Origin: Tepidibacter aestuarii
GTDB lineage: Bacteria > Bacillota > Clostridia > Peptostreptococcales > Peptostreptococcaceae
Direction of reading: 5' to 3'
Assembly: GCF_934924865.1 (NCBI RefSeq)
Contig: NZ_OW235315.1
Span: forward strand, 1,860,001-1,924,000
DNA length: 64,000 nucleotides
This document shows positions 27,228 through 37,460 of the stretch, piece after piece. A program made the position numbers and the translations under genes. The number at the start of each line of letters is the position of its first letter. Within the stretch, counting starts at the first letter, position 1. A model generated the notes under the pieces. The model did not search any database, had not been told where the DNA came from, and worked only from the letters and a program-made list of their open reading frames with translations.

Positions 27228-28622
27228 TTAGTCCCCCCTCTTTAGGTGCTTTCTATGTATATATTTTCCTATTGCTTCTTTTTCCACTAATTTCGAATCC
27301 TTAACTATATGATTTCCTCTTAAAAATACATGCTGAACCTTTCCCTTTATTTCGTATCCTTCATATGGAGTATAATCAACCTTTTGTATTTGATTCTTTG
27401 CAGTAATTATTTCCCTTGGCTCTGGATTCCAAATTACTATATCTGCATCACTGCCCACTGCAACGGTGCCCTTTTCAGGGAATATTCCGAAAATTTTAGC
27501 TGGATTAGTAGATGTTAGTGCTATCATTTGGTTGATACTTATCTTACCAGTGAGTACTCCATAGGTATACATAAGTGAAAGTCTATGTTCTACACCAGGC
27601 GCTCCATTTGGTATTTTGCTAAAGTCATTTATCCCTATATCCTTTTGTCCTTTGTAATTAAAAGAGCAATGATCTGTTCCAACTGTACTTATATAACTAT
27701 TTCTAATCCCATTCCAAAGGCCTTCTTTATCTTCTTCTTTTCTTAGAGGTGGTGAAATTACAAATTTTGCTCCTTCGAAATCTTTACTATCTTTATTTCC
27801 ATAACACCTATCATCTAAAAACAAATATTGAGGGCAAGTTTCTACATATATCTCTTGCCCTTTGTTTTTAGCTTCAACGATTGCATCTAAGCCCTCTTTA
27901 CTACTTAAATGAACGATATAAACGGGAGCGTTAGCTACTTTTGCTATTGATAAAAGTCTTCTTATAGCTTCTCTTTCCATCTCTTTAGGTCTTGTTATTG
28001 GGTGATAAGCAGGAGAAAGATGACCTTTTTCCCTTTCTTCTTTCACTAAGACATCTATTATATCTCCGTTTTCACAATGAAATCCTATGAGTGCCCCAAC
28101 CTCATTACTTCTTTTAAGTGCCTTAAATATGGTGCCGTCATCTACTTGAAGACTACCTTTATAGGCCATATACATCTTAAACGAAGTAATACCTACTTTT
28201 ATCATTTCTTCCATTTCTTTAGAAATATCTTTATTCCAATCAGTTATGGCCATATGGAAACCATAGTCACAAAACGCTTTTCCTTCAGCCTTCTTATTCC
28301 AATTTTTCAAAACACTTTTTAGGCTGTTCCCTTTATTTTGTGTGGCAAAGTCTAGTACTGTAGTGGTTCCACCTACAATAGCAGCCTTTGTACCACTTTC
28401 GAAGTCATCTGCTGTTACAGTATTTCCTACTTCCAAATCAAAATGAGTATGAGTATCTATAGCTCCAGGCAAAACATAACATCCATATACTTTTAATACC
28501 TCATCATCATCACATTCTATATTGTTTCCTATGGCAACTATTTTTCCCTCTTCAATACGTACATCAGAATCATACATATCTTCTGCAGTTACTATTTTTC
28601 CCCCTTTAATAACTATAGCCAT
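27228..28622 (-). CDS. hydA: Dihydropyrimidinase/hydantoinase
   Basis: A binuclear-metal cyclic amidohydrolase of 464 residues that opens hydantoin-like or dihydropyrimidine rings. The metal motif GAIDTHTHFDLEVG, the carbamylated-lysine segment SFKMYMAYKG, and later VHLSSKEG and TDHCSF are all in place. The start is set at the ATG 28620-28622, giving MAIVIKGGKIVTAED, because AAAGGAG lies eight bases upstream; a longer frame is not supported. It sits between the PreA-like and fused XDH genes, as in purine and urate degradation clusters, where it would open an imidazole-derived ring. Confidence 0.92.
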   Translation of the reverse strand: MAIVIKGGKIVTAEDMYDSDVRIEEGKIVAIGNNIECDDDEVLKVYGCYVLPGAIDTHTHFDLEVGNTVTADDFESGTKAAIVGGTTTVLDFATQNKGNSLKSVLKNWNKKAEGKAFCDYGFHMAITDWNKDISKEMEEMIKVGITSFKMYMAYKGSLQVDDGTIFKALKRSNEVGALIGFHCENGDIIDVLVKEEREKGHLSPAYHPITRPKEMEREAIRRLLSIAKVANAPVYIVHLSSKEGLDAIVEAKNKGQEIYVETCPQYLFLDDRCYGNKDSKDFEGAKFVISPPLRKEEDKEGLWNGIRNSYISTVGTDHCSFNYKGQKDIGINDFSKIPNGAPGVEHRLSLMYTYGVLTGKISINQMIALTSTNPAKIFGIFPEKGTVAVGSDADIVIWNPEPREIITAKNQIQKVDYTPYEGYEIKGKVQHVFLRGNHIVKDSKLVEKEAIGKYIHRKHLKRGD

Positions 28623-28652
28623 AAGGAAGTCTCCTTTCTCTAATATACTCAA

Positions 28653-29741
28653 CTAAATATATGATATTCTAAGAGCATTCTTTGGACATTTTGTTACACA
28701 TAATCCACATCCAAAGCATTTACTTTCATCTATGTTCAATCTATCATCTATTGTGATTGCATCATACACGCAACTTATTCTACATTGACCACACTTGGTA
28801 CATTTTTCATGCTCTACTACTGGTGGCATAGAATGTGTTCTAAATTCTCTATGGTTAGATTTTTTTATTGCTAATCCTACAATCTCATTTACATCTTTAT
28901 ATCCTTTTTCATTTAAAAATTCATTTAATTCTTTGGAAATTTTGCGGTAAATATCTGGTCCTTTTAGAATTGCTTCTGTACATACTTGTATTCCACAAGC
29001 CCCTGCCATCATAAGTTCAGCTGCATCTTTACCACATGTTACTCCACCAACTCCAATAATTGGAATATTCACTACCTTTGAAGCTTCATAAATACATCTT
29101 ACTGCAAGCGGACGAATAGGTGCCCCTGAAAGCCATCCATAACCTGTTTTACTTCCCATTATTGGATATCCTGTATTAACATCTATTGCCATACATGGAC
29201 CAAAAGAATTTATCATTACTAATGCATCTGCTCCTGCATTTTCAACTGCTTTAGCTATAGTTTGAATATCCGTATGTGGACTCATTTTCATCATTACGGG
29301 AACATCTAAAACATCTTTAGCAGCCTTTAGAGCTTCAACTATAGGAGTTACATCTGTTCCTACATAGTGAGTAGAAAGCTCTACTGCATCAGCATATGGT
29401 TTAACAAGAGGTGCAAGTTCTTTTATTTGATCTTTTGTATATCCCATTCCTATTATAAGAGGTAGTCCAGCTTCCTTAGCTTTTTTATATTCCTTCTCTA
29501 TCCATTGTTCCTTTGGAATTTCTGACCAAAGCTCTGTATTTAAAAATCCACTATTTGTTCTTGCCATACATGGACGAGGAACGTATGCAGGATTTAAGGA
29601 TATTGTCTTTGTTACTATCCCCCCTGCTCCTCCTTTTGCAGCAGCTATACACATTTTGGCATCTTTAGCTCCAGGTCCTGCTGCTGTCATTATAGGATTA
29701 GGAAATTCTAAACCACATATATTTACACTTAGGTTTGCCAT
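28653..29741 (-). CDS. PreA-like dihydroorotate/dihydropyrimidine dehydrogenase with two [4Fe-4S] clusters
   Basis: A 362-residue flavoprotein. Residues 1-290 form the dihydroorotate dehydrogenase-like TIM barrel (LSVNICGLEFPNPIMTAAGP, MMKMSPHTD and IGVGGVTCGKDAAELMMAG). The C-terminus holds two ferredoxin clusters, CTKCGQCRISC and CFGCGLCVTKC. This resembles the catalytic half of dihydropyrimidine dehydrogenase (PreA). In this operon it may reduce or oxidise a purine-derived ring, taking a place held by the larger YgfK in other bacteria. The ATG at 29739-29741 has AAGGGGG upstream. Confidence 0.85.
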   Translation of the reverse strand: MANLSVNICGLEFPNPIMTAAGPGAKDAKMCIAAAKGGAGGIVTKTISLNPAYVPRPCMARTNSGFLNTELWSEIPKEQWIEKEYKKAKEAGLPLIIGMGYTKDQIKELAPLVKPYADAVELSTHYVGTDVTPIVEALKAAKDVLDVPVMMKMSPHTDIQTIAKAVENAGADALVMINSFGPCMAIDVNTGYPIMGSKTGYGWLSGAPIRPLAVRCIYEASKVVNIPIIGVGGVTCGKDAAELMMAGACGIQVCTEAILKGPDIYRKISKELNEFLNEKGYKDVNEIVGLAIKKSNHREFRTHSMPPVVEHEKCTKCGQCRISCVYDAITIDDRLNIDESKCFGCGLCVTKCPKNALRISYI

Positions 29742-29782
29742 AAACAAATCCCCCTTATTTATTATTTTCATAGTTTATAGCT

Positions 29783-31117
29783 TTAAATTCTATCCCAAAG
29801 TTTTGATGATAACTCTCTAGATTTTTCATAGATTTTTTCTTCATCTATATCTACTAATTTTCTATCCTTCATAACTACTTTCCCATTAATAATAGTTGTT
29901 TCTACATTTCTTCCTGACATGCCAAACAATATATGAGCATCATAGTTATTTTCATTCATAATTGTTAGAGGATTATAATCAACAATAATTATATCCCCAT
30001 GTGCTCCTTCCTTTAATACGCCAACAGGTTTGTTAAAGTACTCAGATGATATCTTCCTATTATTTTCAAATAACATCTGTGGCATTTCTGTCCAAGCTAC
30101 ACTTGGATTACAAAGATTGTGCTTATGTATTATGTTTCCTACCTTCAATGATTCAAACATGTCACTTGTATATCCATCAGTTCCCAGTCCTAATAATACG
30201 CCTCTCTTTATCATTTCAATGACAGGTGAACAGCCTACTGCATTTCCCATATTAGATTCAGGATTATGTACTACATTTGTCTTAGTCTCCTTTAATAGTT
30301 CAATCTCTCCATCATTCACATGTATACAATGAACAGCTATAGTTTTTTCTCCAAGGATATTAAAATCCATAAGCCTTTTTACTACCCTCTTCCCATATTT
30401 TTTTAGTGAGTCATATAAGTCATCTATGCCTTCAGCTGTATGAATATGAAAACCTCCATTTATATTAGATTTTTCTTCTACACATTTATAAAGAGTTTCA
30501 TCAGATAAGGTAAATGATGCATGAAGTCCAAACATACCCCTTAGCATGTCATCCTCAAGACTATTTGCCTTCTTCATAAATTCTATATTTTCACTTACTG
30601 CATCCTCCATAACATCTTTTCCATCTCTATCAGATACCTCATAACAAAGGCAACTTCTAACTCCTAGTTCCTTTGAAACCTCACCTATAGTAAATAAACT
30701 CTCTCTGACAGCTCCTTGACTTGCATGATGATCAAATATAGTGGTAGTACCATTTTTTATACAATCTATATAAGTAGTATAAGCGCTATATTTTACATCT
30801 TCTAAATTAAGGGCTTTGTCTATTTTCCACCATAGTCCCTCTAATATTTGTGTAAAATTCTTAGGTACTGAACTTTTTGAGGGCATACCTCTTGCAAAAG
30901 CACTATATATATGGTGATGGGTATTTACCATGCCAGGCATTATAACCTTCCCTTTTGCATCTAAAAACTCTCTATAATGATATTTTGTTTTTATATCCTC
31001 TGTTTTTCCTATTTCTATGATTACATTGTCTTTTACTGCAATGCAGCCATTTTCTATGTAAGGCATATCTTTATCCTGAGTTATGACTTTCCCATTTCCT
31101 ACAAGTAACATTTGCAT
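29783..31117 (-). CDS. ssnA: SsnA-type amidohydrolase
   Basis: A metal-dependent amidohydrolase of 444 residues related to guanine deaminase, in the selenium-linked SsnA group. The metal motif MVNTHHHIYSAFARGM, the FHIHTAEG segment, AVHCIHVN, and LGTDGYTSDMFE are visible. I start it at the ATG 31115-31117 (MQMLLVGNGKVITQD), which has AGAGGG four bases upstream; the ATG six bases further is an alternative. The long frame upstream of this runs into degraded sequence. The gene lies in the purine island beside the PreA-like gene. Confidence 0.88.
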   Translation of the reverse strand: MQMLLVGNGKVITQDKDMPYIENGCIAVKDNVIIEIGKTEDIKTKYHYREFLDAKGKVIMPGMVNTHHHIYSAFARGMPSKSSVPKNFTQILEGLWWKIDKALNLEDVKYSAYTTYIDCIKNGTTTIFDHHASQGAVRESLFTIGEVSKELGVRSCLCYEVSDRDGKDVMEDAVSENIEFMKKANSLEDDMLRGMFGLHASFTLSDETLYKCVEEKSNINGGFHIHTAEGIDDLYDSLKKYGKRVVKRLMDFNILGEKTIAVHCIHVNDGEIELLKETKTNVVHNPESNMGNAVGCSPVIEMIKRGVLLGLGTDGYTSDMFESLKVGNIIHKHNLCNPSVAWTEMPQMLFENNRKISSEYFNKPVGVLKEGAHGDIIIVDYNPLTIMNENNYDAHILFGMSGRNVETTIINGKVVMKDRKLVDIDEEKIYEKSRELSSKLWDRI

Positions 31118-31490
31118 CAGTCCCTCTATATTTTTATTAAAATTCCTCATGTCTTTTATATAAAAAATTCGCTTTATACTACCGCATAGTTCATGTTTCC
31201 AACGAGTCCTACGGGCTCCGTTCTCAAAATTCACATGAGTTCATAACGACAACAAGCCTCACGACTCTGTTGCTTAAAATAGTTGATGCTGCAGTACTTT
31301 CAGCAATACTATCCATAACTTGAGAATCATATAATTTCCTATAGAGTAGAGTATTAAATTAATCCTTACAAATATGGTATTTACAAGATAAAGCTGAAAG
31401 AAAATATTATAAATCATATTTATCCAATCATCATTAGAATGGATAAACATGATTTAATTTTTTTAACTTTTAATTGCATTATCTTCTTTT
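31118..31490. other. Intergenic region with GC-richer, possibly mobile remnant
   Basis: Between ssnA and the carbamoyltransferase. Around 31170-31270 the sequence is clearly less AT-rich than its surroundings (CGAGTCCTACGGGCTCCG, then CCTCACGACTCTGTTG) and can be read as short protein pieces only, such as ENGARRTRWKHELCGSIKR on the minus strand. This looks like the decayed end of an inserted element, but I cannot name it. The rest is AT-rich with no gene seen. Confidence 0.4.
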
Positions 31491-32474
31491 TTATTTACCA
31501 CCCATCGTTAGAGTCATTACTGCCTTAGCTGTATGTAATCTATTTTCTGCTTCATCATAAACTATAGAATGAGATCCATCTATAACTGAATCTTCTACTT
31601 CATTTCCTCTATCAGCAGGTAATGCATGCATATACATTACATTCTTATCAGCTGTAGACATGATTTTTTCTGTACATTTCCAATTCCTATATGATTCTAA
31701 TAGATCATCCACAACTTTATCACTCTTATTATTTACCCAACTACCCCAGTTCTTAGGAATAACAACATGAGCATCTTTATAAGCTTCTTCCATATTATGT
31801 GTGATTCTAAATGAACCACCATGTTTTTCAGCATTTTCTTTAGCTTGTTTGATAACCCAATCTGGTAAGTCATATCCTTCTGGATATGCAAGGGTTACAT
31901 CCATACCGTATCTCGGGAATAGCAATGCTTGAGTAGCAGGAACTGAAATAGGCTTTTTATGACTAGTTGCATAAGCCCAGATAATTGAAACTTTAAGTCT
32001 TTTCATATCTCCTACTTTTTCTTGAATAGTCATTAAATCAGCAATACCTTGCATTGGATGATACAAGTCACATTGTAAGTTCATTACTGGAACAGTTGAC
32101 CATTTAGCCATTTCGCTTAAATATTTGTTACCAACTTCCCATACGCAGTTTCTACATGCTATCCCATGGCCAAATCTTGAAAGAATGACAGCTGTGTCTT
32201 TACCAACTTCCCCGTGTGAAATTTGCATTGTACTTGTATCAAGAAAATTACCGTGTCCCCCTAATTGAGCTATACCTGCTTCCATTGAATTTCTAGTTCT
32301 TGTTGATTGTTCAAAAAACATTAAAAAAGCTGTTTTATTTTTTAAATATGAAGTATCAAGCCCCATAGCAAATTTTCTCTTAAGATCATATGATACATCT
32401 AATAAGGTGTCTATTTCTTCTTTACTCCATTCTTGTAAAGTTATGAAATGCTTTCCCCTAAATATAGTTTGCAT
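31491..32474 (-). CDS. ygeW: YgeW-like carbamoyltransferase
   Basis: A 327-residue member of the aspartate/ornithine carbamoyltransferase superfamily. The carbamoyl phosphate motif STRTRNS and the NLQCDLYHPMQGIADL and WAYATSHKKPISVP segments match the YgeW group, as does the YMHALPADRGNEVEDS region (HxLP motif). It is shorter than E. coli YgeW (about 396 residues). In urate-degrading clusters it is expected to work in the phosphorolytic direction, releasing carbamoyl phosphate. No carbamate kinase is visible nearby. It lies between ssnA and the second ygeY. Confidence 0.85.
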   Translation of the reverse strand: MQTIFRGKHFITLQEWSKEEIDTLLDVSYDLKRKFAMGLDTSYLKNKTAFLMFFEQSTRTRNSMEAGIAQLGGHGNFLDTSTMQISHGEVGKDTAVILSRFGHGIACRNCVWEVGNKYLSEMAKWSTVPVMNLQCDLYHPMQGIADLMTIQEKVGDMKRLKVSIIWAYATSHKKPISVPATQALLFPRYGMDVTLAYPEGYDLPDWVIKQAKENAEKHGGSFRITHNMEEAYKDAHVVIPKNWGSWVNNKSDKVVDDLLESYRNWKCTEKIMSTADKNVMYMHALPADRGNEVEDSVIDGSHSIVYDEAENRLHTAKAVMTLTMGGK

Positions 32475-32498
32475 TAAAATTTCTCCTTTCTTTTTTGA

Positions 32499-33710
32499 TT
32501 ATTTAGCGTATTTATTAACATAGATTTTTGGAATAACAGCATACATAGCTGCACATTTAACTAATTCATCTTTCCAAGTTCTTTCATTTGGAGCATGGGC
32601 TTGATCTTCATGCCCTGGCCCAAATCCAATACATGAAATTCCATATCTGCCCATTATAGAAACACCATTTGTTGAAAAAGTCCATTTGTCTACTAAAGGC
32701 TTATTATTAAATAATTCTTCATATGCCTTAACCACTGTTTGACATGCTCCATGTTCTTCTTCTACAACCCAAGCTGGAAAGTAACATTCTGTTGGGTAGA
32801 CAAGGCCAGTGTAAGCAGGTTTTTCATAGTTATACATTGAAACTTCTGCATTAACTGATTTCACTCCAGGTAAGTTTCTAATTTCTTGTAAAGCACCTTC
32901 CCAAGTTTCACCCCAAGTTAACCTTCTATCTATTGAAATAGTACAGCTATCTGCAACAGCGCATCTTGATGGTGATGTGAAGAATACTTCTGAAACAGTT
33001 AAACTCCCTTTTCCTAAAAATTCATCTACGTATAGATTTTCATGTAATGCCTTTAATTGATTTAAGATTGGAGCCATCTTGTAAATGGCGTTTTCCCCTC
33101 TTTCTGGAGCTGAGCCGTGACAGCTTAAACCTTTCGTAGTCACTTTTATTTCCATTCTACCTCTTTGCCCTCTATAAACATTTAAAGAAGTAGGTTCAGT
33201 AATTACTACAAATTCAGGTTTAATTCCACTTTCATTTATAAGGTATTGCCAGCAAAGTCCATCACAATCTTCTTCTTGAACTGTACCAGTAATGATTAAT
33301 GTATAATCATCTTCTAGTCCCAGGTCTTTAATGATTTTGCCAGCATATACCATGGAAGCCATTCCGCCTTCTTGATCACTAGCGCCTCTACCAATAATAA
33401 TTTCATCATCTTCATATCCTTTATACGGCTCATATTCCCAAAGACTAGAATCACCTACACCAACAGTATCAATATGGGCATCCATAGCAATTATGTGTTT
33501 ACCATGACCAATATATCCTAATATGTTACCCATTGGGTCGATTTCAACTTTATCAAAACCTACTTTTTCCATTTCTTCTTTTATTCTTAAAATAACTTCT
33601 TTTTCTCTACAGCTTTCACTGGGAATAGCTATCATATCTCTAAGAAATTTTGAAATATTATCTTTGTACTCTTGTGCTTTTTCAAGTACTTTATTGAATT
33701 GGATATTCAT
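32499..33710 (-). CDS. ygeY: YgeY family M20 hydrolase, second copy
   Basis: A 403-residue M20-family hydrolase with [28 protein letters not shown] and [12 protein letters not shown] metal motifs and the [19 protein letters not shown] segment. It is clearly paralogous to the gene at 23454 but differs along the whole length, including the C-terminal [17 protein letters not shown]. Being 24 bp from the ygeW-like gene and directly downstream of the three-subunit xanthine dehydrogenase, it is the better match to the ygeY partner of ygeW. Likely cytoplasmic, zinc-dependent. Confidence 0.88.
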   Translation of the reverse strand: MNIQFNKVLEKAQEYKDNISKFLRDMIAIPSESCREKEVILRIKEEMEKVGFDKVEIDPMGNILGYIGHGKHIIAMDAHIDTVGVGDSSLWEYEPYKGYEDDEIIIGRGASDQEGGMASMVYAGKIIKDLGLEDDYTLIITGTVQEEDCDGLCWQYLINESGIKPEFVVITEPTSLNVYRGQRGRMEIKVTTKGLSCHGSAPERGENAIYKMAPILNQLKALHENLYVDEFLGKGSLTVSEVFFTSPSRCAVADSCTISIDRRLTWGETWEGALQEIRNLPGVKSVNAEVSMYNYEKPAYTGLVYPTECYFPAWVVEEEHGACQTVVKAYEELFNNKPLVDKWTFSTNGVSIMGRYGISCIGFGPGHEDQAHAPNERTWKDELVKCAAMYAVIPKIYVNKYAK

Positions 33711-33716
33711 TTTTCT

Positions 33717-34616
33717 CTACTCCTTTATAATAAAATTCGTATAGTTTCTACGCACTGACTGTAGTGCCCCCCATTTTATCTCATTCAACAAGAAATTTTC
33801 TACTAATTCCAATGAAACGTGTTTTCTATATTCCTTTCCTGACCTTTGATCATCTATAGGTGTTATTGATTTTGAATACATATCTTTTATATTTAAAAGA
33901 TTTTTTTCAATTCCTTTTTGGTCTAATCCCTTTAAGTTATTTTCTATTTCTCTATCTCTAATAACAGTTGGTGCTACAGATCCAAAAGCTATTCTAATAT
34001 CTTTAATGTTCTTATTTTCTATATTTGCAAGTCCAATAAAAGAAGCTTTTGAAAGGGAAGTTGCTTTTCTTGTTCCCACCTTTTTATGAAACACTATATC
34101 AAAATGATCAAGTGGAATGATTATTTCTTTTAATAGTTCATTTTCTTTTAAATGATTTTTTCCTGGTGCATATATAAAATCTTCAATATTTAGTTGTCTT
34201 TCCATATCTATGTTTTTTAATATCAACTTGGCATTCATAGCATACAAGATAGGTAGCATGTCTGCTGCAGGGGAGGCATTACAAATATTACCTCCAATGG
34301 TTGCTATATTCCTTATTGCAGGTGATGCCATGTTTAATAGTATATTCTTTATATATTCTGGCATAATTTCACTTTCAGCCATTTCTACAAGGGTACAATT
34401 TGATCCTATTTTTAAATAATTTTTGTCTATTTCTATTCTTTTTAGTTCCTTTAAATGCCCAATAAAAAGTACATCTTGTTCAAACTTCGGAGAAACTCCA
34501 GACCAGTTTTTCCTTTTTACCATAAGATCCGTTCCCCCAGCAAGTAGTATTACTTTTTTGCTTTGTCTAATCTCTAATGCTTCCCTAAGGCTTTGAGCTC
34601 TATAGCTATTTACCAT
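33717..34616 (-). CDS. xdhB: Xanthine dehydrogenase family FAD-binding subunit
   Basis: The FAD subunit of a three-component molybdenum hydroxylase, 299 residues. It has the CoxM/XdhB motifs LLAGGTDLMVKRKN near residue 25 and the second FAD motif IATIGGNICNASPAADMLP near residue 108. It takes electrons from the [2Fe-2S] subunit and passes them to NAD or another acceptor. The start overlaps the end of xdhC by seven bases. Since the fused dehydrogenase at 24665 lacks an FAD domain, this subunit could serve both enzymes, which I only infer. Confidence 0.92.
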   Translation of the reverse strand: MVNSYRAQSLREALEIRQSKKVILLAGGTDLMVKRKNWSGVSPKFEQDVLFIGHLKELKRIEIDKNYLKIGSNCTLVEMAESEIMPEYIKNILLNMASPAIRNIATIGGNICNASPAADMLPILYAMNAKLILKNIDMERQLNIEDFIYAPGKNHLKENELLKEIIIPLDHFDIVFHKKVGTRKATSLSKASFIGLANIENKNIKDIRIAFGSVAPTVIRDREIENNLKGLDQKGIEKNLLNIKDMYSKSITPIDDQRSGKEYRKHVSLELVENFLLNEIKWGALQSVRRNYTNFIIKE

Positions 34617-35086
34617 AATCCCTCACCTATCTTTATAGCAGTTTTAACTCCCTCAATAATCATGTTATATCCTGTACATCTACATAAATTACCTGAAAGA
34701 GCATCTCTTATTTCTTCTTCGTTTGGTTTTGGATTTTTTCTTAAGAGCGCTTCCGTAGCCATAATCATTCCTGGCGTACAAAATCCACACTGAACTGAAC
34801 CTGCCTTTTCAAAAGACTCTTGTAAAACCTTAAATCTTTCCGTTTCTCTATATCCTTCCATAGTCGTGATATTACTTCCCTCTATTGTTCCTATTGGGAT
34901 AAGACATGAATTTATAAGTTTGTCGTCAATGATAATTGCACATGCTCCACATTCTCCCTCTCCACAGCCCTCCTTTGTTCCCTTTAGCTTAAAATCTTCT
35001 CTTAATATATCCACAAGTCTTCTTAGTGGATCTGTTTTTATCACAACCTCTTTCCCATTTAAAGTAAAACTAATATTACTTTCCAT
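34610..35086 (-). CDS. xdhC: Xanthine dehydrogenase [2Fe-2S] subunit
   Basis: A 158-residue iron-sulfur subunit with two [2Fe-2S] clusters: the plant-ferredoxin type in CGEGECGACAIIIDDKLINSC and the helical-type in CGFCTPGM with LSGNLCRCTGYNMI. It links the molybdopterin subunit to the FAD subunit. The gene overlaps both neighbours (11 bases with xdhA, seven with xdhB), so the three subunits are translated as one unit. Length and motifs are standard. Confidence 0.94.
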   Translation of the reverse strand: MESNISFTLNGKEVVIKTDPLRRLVDILREDFKLKGTKEGCGEGECGACAIIIDDKLINSCLIPIGTIEGSNITTMEGYRETERFKVLQESFEKAGSVQCGFCTPGMIMATEALLRKNPKPNEEEIRDALSGNLCRCTGYNMIIEGVKTAIKIGEGLW

Positions 35087-37217
35087 TTTTCATCAACTCC
35101 ATTAAATATTCTGGTGTTATTGGTATTTTCTTTATTGGAATACCAATAGCATTTTGTACTGCTAAGGCAATTGCAGCCGGAGCACCTACAAATGTCAGTT
35201 CTCCAAGTCCCTTTGATCCAAATGGTCCATGTTCATATGGATTGTCTATTAACTTAATCTTTATATTTGGGAAATCTTTTGATGTTGGAATAATATAGTC
35301 TGTCATACTTTTTTGTAGAAGCTTTCCATCTTTGATATCCATTACTTCAATTGTTCCATATCCAAGTCCTTGTATTATTCCTCCTTCAATCTGCCCTTGT
35401 ACTATTTGTTCATCTATAGCCTTTCCTATATCATATACAGCCCATATTCCTGTGGTCGTTATTTCATACGTAATAGGATCAATTTCAACTTCCACAACAT
35501 TTGCTCCCCAAGAATATGCTTCATACGCATTCCCTTCTAATTTTTCTGCATCCCATTTCATATTTTCAGGATATTTATATGTCTTTTTTATTTCAATTTC
35601 TGAGAATTGATTCCATTGCTCTTTCATTTCCCTTGCTCCATCTTCTAAAAGCTTTCCAACAATTATAATAGTTCTAGAAGCAGCTGTTGGTCCGGAATCA
35701 GGTACATTGTCCGTATCAGGATTTTTAAAAATAATATGTTCTATAGGTATTTCAAGTGCATGTGAAACTATTTTTTTTAATGTAGTGCTGGCTCCCTGGC
35801 CCATTTCTACATTAGAAACAAAAATCTCAACCTTTTCATTTAAATATTTTTTTAATTTTATTTTAGCTTTTATAATCTCTTGTTCCCCATTTCCAGTAAA
35901 TCCACATCCATGAAAAAATAAAGAACATCCAATACCTTTTAATTTATCTGGATTTTTTTCGTTTTTTTTACGTTTTTTTGTATAGTCTGAAATCTTTTCG
36001 ATTTCGCTAATTATTTCATCCAGTTTGATATCATATTGAAATAAACCTTGTGTAGAAGAAGTATCTCCTCTTTTCAAAAGGTACTTCTTTTTTAACTCTA
36101 TCGAATCTATATCCAATTGGTCTGCTATATTTTCCATATGTATTTCCATAGCAAAGATAGCCTGCGGACCACCAAATCCCCTAAATGCCCCTGATACAAC
36201 ATTATTAGTTGCAAAAGCTCTTCCTCTAACCCTTAAATTCTGTATATTATAAACACCAGTAACTGAAAACATCTCTCTTTGCAAAACAATACTAGAAAGT
36301 CCTGCATAGGCTCCAGCATCTATTTTTATATCAATATCCCTTGCAATAATTATGTTATTTGAATCAAAATACGTCTTTATTTTTATTATTGAAGGATGTC
36401 TTTTTGTTGTACATTCAATATCTTCTGATCTATCAAGTAATAATTTTACTGGTCTTTTTACTTTCACAGCAGCTATAGCTACATGCCCTCCAATAAGAGA
36501 CGTATACTCTTCCTTTCCTCCAAATGCCCCTCCTGTTGTACTTTGTATAACCCGTACTCTCTTTTCATCCCAACCAAGTCCTTGAACAACTGCATCTTTA
36601 ACATAATAAGGACACTGCATTGATCCATAAATCGTTACCTTTTCATTTTCATATATTCCGATCATACCTTGAGTTTCTAAGTATGCATGCTCTTGATATC
36701 CAGTTTTGTATTCACCTTCAATAAAATTTATGGATTCCTTAATAATTTCATCTATATTTCCTTTTTTATATTCGTAATCTACAAAGCATTTTTGATTTTG
36801 AAATATAGGTTTTTTAACTTCATTTTCTGCATCTTCTATACTTAAAATAGGATCAATATCTTCATATATCACCTTAATTTCTGAAATAATATTAAGAATT
36901 ACATCTTTCTTTGGGCCTACTACTAAAAGGATTGGTTCTCCAACATAATTCACTACATCTTCCGCAAAGAAAGGTTGATCGTCAAATACAGTTTTTACTC
37001 TATTTCTGCCTAAAACATCATTTTTGTCTACAATATAATATCCTTTAGGTAAATCTGGAATTTCTATAGAAAGGATTTTAGCTCTAGGCCTTGAAGACCT
37101 TAAAGTTTTTGCATATACTAAATCTTCAAAATCCATATCGCAAAGATATTCTGCATCTCCTCTAATTTTAGGCCCGGTATCAAATCGCTTAATAGATTTG
37201 CTTATTTCTTCAACCAT
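35076..37217 (-). CDS. xdhA: Xanthine dehydrogenase family molybdopterin-binding subunit
   Basis: The catalytic subunit of the split molybdenum hydroxylase, about 713 residues from the chosen ATG (MVEEISKSIKRFDTGPKIRG). Moco-binding segments TTGGAFGGKEEYTS, AFRGFGGPQAIFAME and NVEMGQGASTTLKK, and the active-site glutamate in FGSKGLGELTFVGAP, are visible. The ATG 51 bases upstream is an alternative start, but the AAGGGGG site suits the one chosen. It is the first gene of the minus-strand island. The substrate is probably a purine, but family members also oxidise other heterocycles. Confidence 0.9.
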   Translation of the reverse strand: MVEEISKSIKRFDTGPKIRGDAEYLCDMDFEDLVYAKTLRSSRPRAKILSIEIPDLPKGYYIVDKNDVLGRNRVKTVFDDQPFFAEDVVNYVGEPILLVVGPKKDVILNIISEIKVIYEDIDPILSIEDAENEVKKPIFQNQKCFVDYEYKKGNIDEIIKESINFIEGEYKTGYQEHAYLETQGMIGIYENEKVTIYGSMQCPYYVKDAVVQGLGWDEKRVRVIQSTTGGAFGGKEEYTSLIGGHVAIAAVKVKRPVKLLLDRSEDIECTTKRHPSIIKIKTYFDSNNIIIARDIDIKIDAGAYAGLSSIVLQREMFSVTGVYNIQNLRVRGRAFATNNVVSGAFRGFGGPQAIFAMEIHMENIADQLDIDSIELKKKYLLKRGDTSSTQGLFQYDIKLDEIISEIEKISDYTKKRKKNEKNPDKLKGIGCSLFFHGCGFTGNGEQEIIKAKIKLKKYLNEKVEIFVSNVEMGQGASTTLKKIVSHALEIPIEHIIFKNPDTDNVPDSGPTAASRTIIIVGKLLEDGAREMKEQWNQFSEIEIKKTYKYPENMKWDAEKLEGNAYEAYSWGANVVEVEIDPITYEITTTGIWAVYDIGKAIDEQIVQGQIEGGIIQGLGYGTIEVMDIKDGKLLQKSMTDYIIPTSKDFPNIKIKLIDNPYEHGPFGSKGLGELTFVGAPAAIALAVQNAIGIPIKKIPITPEYLMELMKNGK

Positions 37218-37460
37218 ACATTCCAAAACCCCCTTCTGAACAAATTTTATATTTCCTTCTATTCCCATAAAAACATCTTTTTAATATATAATAAAATTTT
37301 GACTATTATATACCTTGTTCTATAAATTTATTTAACTTACTTTTCATCATTAGCATATTTGGTTCATATACTATTTTTATATAACAGTCACTTGCAAAAA
37401 AAGTGTTTACTAAGAAGACCAGTTCATGAATGATATTTTTATAAAGGAGGATATAAAAAG
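37218..37460. promoter_or_regulatory. Divergent control region of the purine island
   Basis: About 240 bp between xdhA and the divergent guanine deaminase. AT-rich; promoters for both directions must lie here. I looked for a purine riboswitch aptamer and see none. No clear operator found. Confidence 0.5.

Noticed and set aside
31140-31180. TTCGCTTTAT match suggesting a fifth copy of the structured repeat
   Set aside because: Only about ten bases match the repeat end; the preceding hairpin and the rest of the repeat are absent.
24665-37217. Selenocysteine in the selenium-linked enzymes
   Set aside because: All these genes read through without in-frame TGA; selenium in this enzyme class is a labile cofactor, not an amino acid.
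37218-37460. Possible purine riboswitch between xdhA and guaD
   Set aside because: The conserved aptamer loops and junction bases could not be found on either strand.
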